Of a stretch of 10,488 nucleotides of DNA, positions 6,194-10,488 are shown in pieces. Every line of letters starts with the position of its first letter. Position 1 is the stretch's first letter. Made by a program: the position numbers and the translations under genes. This DNA comes from Dehalococcoidia bacterium (GTDB taxonomy: Bacteria; Chloroflexota; Dehalococcoidia; Tepidiformales; Tepidiformaceae): positions 1 through 10,488 of the forward strand of contig SLAK01000291.1 in assembly GCA_007126855.1 (NCBI GenBank), written 5' to 3'. Below the pieces are notes generated by a model. That model was not told the origin of the DNA, did not search any database, and was given only the letters and a program-made list of their open reading frames with translations.

Positions 6194-9100
6194 CTGGCAG
6201 GCAGACTGACTGGCATCGCGGCCGCCTTCGGTCAGGAACTCGGGGGGATCGTGGCCTCCGGGAAGGGATCCGTGCGCCTTGGAGCGCCGGATGCGGCAAA
6301 GCCGCCCTTGATGGCAATGATCGCGGACGAGGCTCCCGGGCCGGTGCTGGCGCTTGCGGCCACGCCGGCTTCGGCGCAGCATCTGGCGGAAGAGCTGCGA
6401 CTCTTCGTAGCGGACACGCCGGTGCTGCGGCTGCCGGAGCTCGAACATCTTCCCTACGAGCTTGCCCGTGACGACCCGGTCATCCAGCACGAACGAGAGC
6501 GGGCGCTGGCCGCGCTTTCGGGCGAGGAGCCGGTAGCCGTTGTGGCTTCGTGGTCGGCGGTGACGAGCCATTGCGCGGGACCGGGACGGCGCTCCGCAGG
6601 CGTGACGGTGCGCGTTGGCGAGGCGCCGGGGCCGAACCGGCTGCTGGCCGCGCTGGAGGAAGAGGGCTACGAGCGCGAGCCGGTCGCAGACCGGCCCGGA
6701 ACGATGGCGCGGCACGGCGGCATTGTGGACACGTTCCCGCCGGGCGCGAACGACCCCATGCGCATCGAATTCTTCGGCGACGAAATTGAAAGCATCCGCG
6801 TGATCGAGCTGGAATCGCAGCGAAGCATTCGGCGGATCGAGGCTGTGCATCTCGACCCGGTATCGACGGCGACGCATGAGGCGCGCTCTGCTGCCGCGAA
6901 CCTGCTGGACCGACTGGCTACCGCCGACGCCGAGGACTCGGCGATCGCGCAGGAGCTGGCCGTGGTGGCCGAAGGCGGCCGGTCATCATGGCCGGGTGTG
7001 CTCGAGACGCTGCTTTTCGAATCGTGCGCGCTCGACCACCTGCACGAGTCGGCGACCATCGTGGCCGACGATGCAGCCGGCGGGCGCACGGCGCTGGAAC
7101 AGCTTATTGAGAACGAAGAACGAGCACGGACCGAGATGGAACGGCGCGGCGCCATCCCCCGGGGATTGCCGCGACTGCGCACCGGTGAGGAACGTGTGAG
7201 TGGTGTGTTGCGCGAGGCCCGAAGCGTCGTTGAATTCGACCGGTTTGGCGACGAGCGTTCGGGGACGCGGCGGCTGCCCTTCCGGGTGGCGCCGGCGTTT
7301 GCCGGGCAGTTGCGGACTCTGTTGCAACAACTAGGCGCCTGGGCACGCGATGGTCGGCCGGTGGTGGTGGCATCGCAGCAGGCGCTACGCATCGACGACC
7401 TGCTGCAGGAAGAAGGGATCGCAGCAAGCCTCGTCCGTGACCTGGACGAGCCGCCGGAGGAGGGGACGATTACGCTCCTGCCGGTAGCGGTCGCGGGTGG
7501 GTTTGTGCTCGAGGACCGGCTGACATTGATTACAGACTCGGAGATCTTCGGGTTCCGGAAGCAGCGACGGCCAACGAGGACGCGGCGATCGGTGCGAAGT
7601 GACCTGCTTTCGACGATCGAGGTCGGTGACTTCGTGGTGCATGCCGACCACGGGATCGCCCGCTTCGGCGGCATGGTACGGCGCGTGGCGAATGGTGCCG
7701 AGCGGGAGTACCTGGAGCTGCAGTACGCGGAGGGCGACCGGCTGTACGTGCCGGCGGACAACCTGGACGCTGTTACGCGGTACATCGGGCCCGGTGACCG
7801 GGCGCCGGCACTGACGCGCCTGGACACGCAGGACTGGGCGCGGGCGCGGCGGCGCGTCCGCCAGTCCGTACTCGAACTGGCGCAGGACCTTGTTGAGCTC
7901 TACGCGAAGCGGGAGGTCGCGCGAGGCTTCGCGTTCCCCGGCGACCACGCGTGGCAGATGGAGATGGAGGCATCGTTCCCATTCGTGGAAACGCCGGACC
8001 AGCTTGTGGCGATCCGCGAAGTGAAGCGAGACATGGAGAACGAACGGCCGATGGACCGGCTGCTGTGCGGGGATGTTGGCTACGGGAAGACGGAGGTCGC
8101 GGTGCGCTCAGCGTTCAAGGCGGTGATGAGCGGACGGCAGGTGGCCGTGCTGGTGCCGACGACCGTGCTGGCCGAGCAGCATGGCCGGACCTTCCGGGAG
8201 CGGACGGCGGGATTCCCCATCCGGGTGGAGGTGCTCTCGCGTTTCCGGAGCGACCAGGAGCAGCTGGAGATCACCGCGGCGCTGGCTGCAGGCGACGTCG
8301 ATATCGTGGTGGGGACACACCGGCTGCTGCAGAAGGACGTCAGGTTCCGGGAGTTGGGCCTGGTGATCGTCGACGAGGAACAGCGTTTTGGCGTTTCGCA
8401 CAAGGAGCGGCTGAAGCGAATGCGGGCGGAAGTGGACGTGCTGACGCTCTCGGCGACGCCTATTCCGCGGACGCTGCAGATGTCGCTGGCGGGCATCCGG
8501 GACATGAGCAATGTGATGACGCCGCCGGATGAGCGGCTGCCGATCCGGACCTACGTGACGGAATGGGACGACGAGATCGTTCGCGAAGCGATCGCGCGCG
8601 AGGTCCAACGCGGGGGGCAAGTGTATTTCGTACACAACCGGGTGCACAGTATCGAGAGGATCGCGCAGAAGCTGCGCGGGATAGTGCCGGAGGCGCGGGT
8701 GACGATCGGCCACGGGCAAATGAAGGAGGAGACGCTGGAGCGGGTGATGTCGGAGTTCGCTGCCGGTGAGCACGACATCCTGGTGTGCACGACGATCATC
8801 GAAAGCGGGCTGGATATCCCGAATGTGAACACGATCATCATCAACAACGCGAACCAGCTCGGCCTCGCGCAGCTCTACCAGCTCCGCGGGCGCGTGGGGC
8901 GGGCATCGAACCAGGCGTACGCGTATCTGCTCTACGACCACAACCGGGCGATCAGTGAGACAGCGCAGAAGCGGCTGCAGGCCGTGTTCGAGGCGTCGGA
9001 GCTGGGTGCAGGCTTCCAGATCGCGCTACGGGACCTGGAGATCCGCGGCGCCGGGAACCTGCTGGGGACGGCGCAAAGCGGGCATATTGCCGCTGTGGGA

Positions 9101-9679
9101 TTTGAGCTCTATACAAAGCTGGTGGCTGAGGCAGTGGAAGCGATCAAGTCGGCGTTCCGGGGCGAAGAGACGGTCGAGCCGGAGCGCGAGGCCGAGCCGC
9201 CGTTGCCGCCGGCGCCAGGCATCGACCTGCCGATAACCGCGCACATTCCGGAGAATTACGTGGACGACGTGGCGCAGCGGCTGGCACTGTATCAGCGGAT
9301 TGCAGAGCTAAGCGACGCGGCGAGTGTGCAGGCAATGCGGGAGGAGCTGGCGGACCGCTTCGGTCCCGTGCCTCCAGCGGTGGAGAGCCTGCTATATGTG
9401 GCGCTGGTCAAGTCGATGGGTCGCCGGGCCCGCGTGGAGAGCATCAACACGAGCGAGTCGTTTATCCACCTGCATATGCGCGGCGGCACGGCGCCAGGGC
9501 AGCAGGCTGCAGTACACCGAAGCGGTATCAATGGCGTGCTGCCCGGGCCGAAGCAGGTGCGGATAGATCGGGTGGCAGCGGGAGAGGATTGGATGCACGT
9601 GCTGGTGCGGGTGCTGCGGGCACTGGCGGTGCGCACGGAGCCCGGGACGACGAAAGCGACGGAGGGCACAAGAGCATGA
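6194..9679 (+). CDS. mfd: Transcription-repair coupling factor Mfd
   Basis: This 1161-residue, full-length Mfd is an ATP-driven DNA translocase that removes RNA polymerase stalled at lesions and recruits UvrA for nucleotide excision repair. The UvrB-like N-terminal region covers about 1 to 370, including GGIVDTFP and RIEFFGDEIESIR. The RNA polymerase interaction (CarD-like) domain starts near 472 with VGDFVVHADHGIARF and contains GDRLYVP. The RecG-like motor carries ETPDQ, Walker A GDVGYGKT (626-633, Lys632), Walker B DEEQ (727-730), SATPIPRTLQMSL, ESGLDIPNV and motif VI QLRGRVGR (896-903), followed by the TRG region. The C-terminal TRCF domain begins near 1010 (HIPENYVDDVAQRLALYQRIA-type region). 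All key motor residues are intact. The CTG start is chosen from AAGGGAG 6 bases upstream. The frame stays open far upstream, but that stretch is antisense to the neighbouring gene and does not resemble Mfd. The stop overlaps the next gene's start. Confidence 0.97.
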   Translation: MAGRLTGIAAAFGQELGGIVASGKGSVRLGAPDAAKPPLMAMIADEAPGPVLALAATPASAQHLAEELRLFVADTPVLRLPELEHLPYELARDDPVIQHERERALAALSGEEPVAVVASWSAVTSHCAGPGRRSAGVTVRVGEAPGPNRLLAALEEEGYEREPVADRPGTMARHGGIVDTFPPGANDPMRIEFFGDEIESIRVIELESQRSIRRIEAVHLDPVSTATHEARSAAANLLDRLATADAEDSAIAQELAVVAEGGRSSWPGVLETLLFESCALDHLHESATIVADDAAGGRTALEQLIENEERARTEMERRGAIPRGLPRLRTGEERVSGVLREARSVVEFDRFGDERSGTRRLPFRVAPAFAGQLRTLLQQLGAWARDGRPVVVASQQALRIDDLLQEEGIAASLVRDLDEPPEEGTITLLPVAVAGGFVLEDRLTLITDSEIFGFRKQRRPTRTRRSVRSDLLSTIEVGDFVVHADHGIARFGGMVRRVANGAEREYLELQYAEGDRLYVPADNLDAVTRYIGPGDRAPALTRLDTQDWARARRRVRQSVLELAQDLVELYAKREVARGFAFPGDHAWQMEMEASFPFVETPDQLVAIREVKRDMENERPMDRLLCGDVGYGKTEVAVRSAFKAVMSGRQVAVLVPTTVLAEQHGRTFRERTAGFPIRVEVLSRFRSDQEQLEITAALAAGDVDIVVGTHRLLQKDVRFRELGLVIVDEEQRFGVSHKERLKRMRAEVDVLTLSATPIPRTLQMSLAGIRDMSNVMTPPDERLPIRTYVTEWDDEIVREAIAREVQRGGQVYFVHNRVHSIERIAQKLRGIVPEARVTIGHGQMKEETLERVMSEFAAGEHDILVCTTIIESGLDIPNVNTIIINNANQLGLAQLYQLRGRVGRASNQAYAYLLYDHNRAISETAQKRLQAVFEASELGAGFQIALRDLEIRGAGNLLGTAQSGHIAAVGFELYTKLVAEAVEAIKSAFRGEETVEPEREAEPPLPPAPGIDLPITAHIPENYVDDVAQRLALYQRIAELSDAASVQAMREELADRFGPVPPAVESLLYVALVKSMGRRARVESINTSESFIHLHMRGGTAPGQQAAVHRSGINGVLPGPKQVRIDRVAAGEDWMHVLVRVLRALAVRTEPGTTKATEGTRA

Positions 9680-10050
9680 CTGTGGTAGTACAGCGAAGTT
9701 TCACGATAGAGCGGGGCGCCGGGGCGGAGTTTGAGCGGCTTTCGCGCGAGGGCATCTGGCCATACATGGAGGCTCGCGGCTGCAGGATCCTGGGGCTCTT
9801 CGCGAATATGCACGGCGGAAGCAGTGACGAGCTCATCCTGCTGACGGCCTATGCATCGATGGCGCACTGGGAAGCGACCCGCGATGATGCGCCGCTTCCT
9901 GAGCATGCGAGCGAGGAGGCCCGCAGGCTCCACCCGGCATACCTGGAAGCGTTACAGGCGCGGCGCAGGTTGACCGTGCGGACGAGTTCGCGCGTGTTGC
10001 GTTTGGCCACGGACTGGGCGGAGTGGCCGCGGGACGTGTGGAGCGGATAA
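9676..10050 (+). CDS. Small NIPSNAP/antibiotic-biosynthesis-monooxygenase-like (dimeric alpha-beta barrel) protein
   Basis: This 124-residue protein has the layout of a ferredoxin-like alpha-beta barrel domain: an N-terminal strand (VVVQRSFTI), a helix with the pattern AEFERLSREGIWPYME, a strand (CRILGLFAN), a second strand (DELILLTAY) and a helix starting SMAHWEATR. This pattern is typical of NIPSNAP and related small proteins, whose functions vary or are unknown. No catalytic residue can be assigned. The ATG overlaps the mfd stop as ATGA, and GGAGGG lies 9 bases upstream inside mfd, so translation is probably coupled. No signal peptide or membrane segment is visible. The C-terminal 35 residues are Arg/Trp-rich and not part of the recognisable fold. 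Family assignment is tentative. Confidence 0.75.
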   Translation: MTVVVQRSFTIERGAGAEFERLSREGIWPYMEARGCRILGLFANMHGGSSDELILLTAYASMAHWEATRDDAPLPEHASEEARRLHPAYLEALQARRRLTVRTSSRVLRLATDWAEWPRDVWSG

Positions 10051-10065
10051 CCGCATACTGCCGGG

Positions 10066-10095
10066 TTACCCGGAGCAAGGGCCCCCTGCGATACT
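10066..10095 (+). promoter_or_regulatory. Possible promoter giving a leaderless mRNA for the last gene
   Basis: GATACT (10090-10095) resembles a -10 element and ends 7 bases before the ATG at 10103, so transcription would begin at or next to the start codon. A poor -35 candidate, TTACCC (10066-10071), lies 18 bases upstream. The purine run GGGAGG just before the ATG is only 1 to 2 bases away, too close for a normal Shine-Dalgarno. This supports leaderless initiation, but it is inference from spacing alone. Confidence 0.3.
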
Positions 10096-10102
10096 GGGAG
10101 GC

Positions 10103-10488
10103 ATGCGTGCAGCGAACCTTTTCACGATGCTATCGGCGTTCCAGCCGGGGTCGACGGCCACACCATTCGAGAACTATTGCACCAGCGGTCTGGCGTATTT
10201 ATTGAACCGCAAGCACCACCTGCTCACCGCCCTCTTCCGGACGGTAGCCGGGTTGCCGTACGAAGAGCTTGCCGACGTGGAAGTGCAGCCACGGCTGGCG
10301 GAAGCCGGGCTCGCGGACATGTTGTTGACCTTCGAAGGCGGCCACCGGGTCGTTGTCGAAGTGCAGGTGGAGCCAGGAGACAGCACCGAGCACTACCCGG
10401 CACTGGAATCGATCGCGAAGGAATGGGAAGTGCCGGCGGCGTTTGTGACCATCGCGCTGAACCGGCGGGAGCGGCAACCCGGCTGGGC
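10103..10488 (+). CDS. Partial gene, PD-(D/E)XK nuclease-like family protein (truncated by window end)
   Basis: An open frame of 128 codons runs off the window. The N-terminal part has the pattern FENYCTSGLAYLLNRKHHLL (22-41), similar to the ENxxTExLAxLL opening of bacterial PD-(D/E)XK nuclease-like proteins. It is followed by LADMLLTFEGGHRVVVEVQVE (70-90). There, Asp72 on one strand and Glu86-x-Gln88 on the next match the D...(D/E)xK core, with Gln in place of the usual Lys. The rest (VPAAFVTIALNRRE) fits a following strand and loop. Codon use, with G or C at third positions, matches the neighbours and supports real coding. The start could also be ATG at 10127, which has no Shine-Dalgarno either. 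It lies 52 bases after the previous gene. Function is unknown; such proteins occur both in defence loci and as stand-alone genes. Confidence 0.65.
   Translation, partial: MRAANLFTMLSAFQPGSTATPFENYCTSGLAYLLNRKHHLLTALFRTVAGLPYEELADVEVQPRLAEAGLADMLLTFEGGHRVVVEVQVEPGDSTEHYPALESIAKEWEVPAAFVTIALNRRERQPGW

Noticed and set aside
6667..7827. Minus-strand open frame of 386 codons inside mfd
   Set aside because: It is Ser/Arg-rich antisense to well conserved Mfd domains and is explained by high GC at third positions.
10061..10073. Short hairpin CCGGG-TTA-CCCGG after the NIPSNAP-like gene as a terminator
   Set aside because: The stem is only 5 base pairs and no T-tract follows on the plus strand.

Overview
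This is a GC-rich bacterial window with dense genes and short intergenic gaps. The large twin-arginine-exported family 5 solute-binding proteins, one of them a lipoprotein with an Asp/Pro-rich linker, together with the codon usage, resemble Chloroflexota (Dehalococcoidia-type) genomes. That assignment is an impression from protein style and not a phylogenetic result. The content is mostly conventional: part of a peptide-type ABC importer, a diverged second solute-binding protein, the repair translocase Mfd and two small accessory genes.

Region 1 to 203 is a perfect inverted repeat centred on base 102. It mirrors the 3' end of the first permease gene and its terminator. It could be a real palindrome, but it looks more like an assembly or amplification fold-back at a contig end. 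Region 145 to 4078, minus strand, is a three-gene importer operon read right to left: a Tat-exported lipoprotein substrate-binding protein, then a DppB/OppB-type permease, then a DppC/OppC-type permease. A strong TTGACA-16-TATACT promoter (4167 to 4194) drives it. A hairpin lies between the binding-protein gene and the permease genes (2199 to 2230), and a strong hairpin terminator follows the last gene. No ATPase gene is present, so the ATP-binding subunits must be encoded elsewhere.

Region 4267 to 6081, minus strand, encodes a second family 5 solute-binding-like protein. It is colinear with the first but lacks the lipobox cysteine, and indeed any cysteine. From 6120 onward the plus strand carries a divergent promoter and mfd (6194 to 9679), apparently using a CTG start behind a good Shine-Dalgarno sequence. 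A small gene for a NIPSNAP/ABM-like alpha-beta barrel protein (9676 to 10050) follows with an ATGA stop/start overlap. The window ends inside a partial plus-strand gene (10103 onward) resembling the PD-(D/E)XK nuclease-like superfamily, possibly transcribed without a leader.

Functionally, the left half is nutrient uptake (probably peptides or similar solutes) and the right half is transcription-coupled DNA repair plus accessory genes. I found no rRNA, tRNA, CRISPR array, insertion sequence or phage gene. No stretch over 300 bases lacks a gene.
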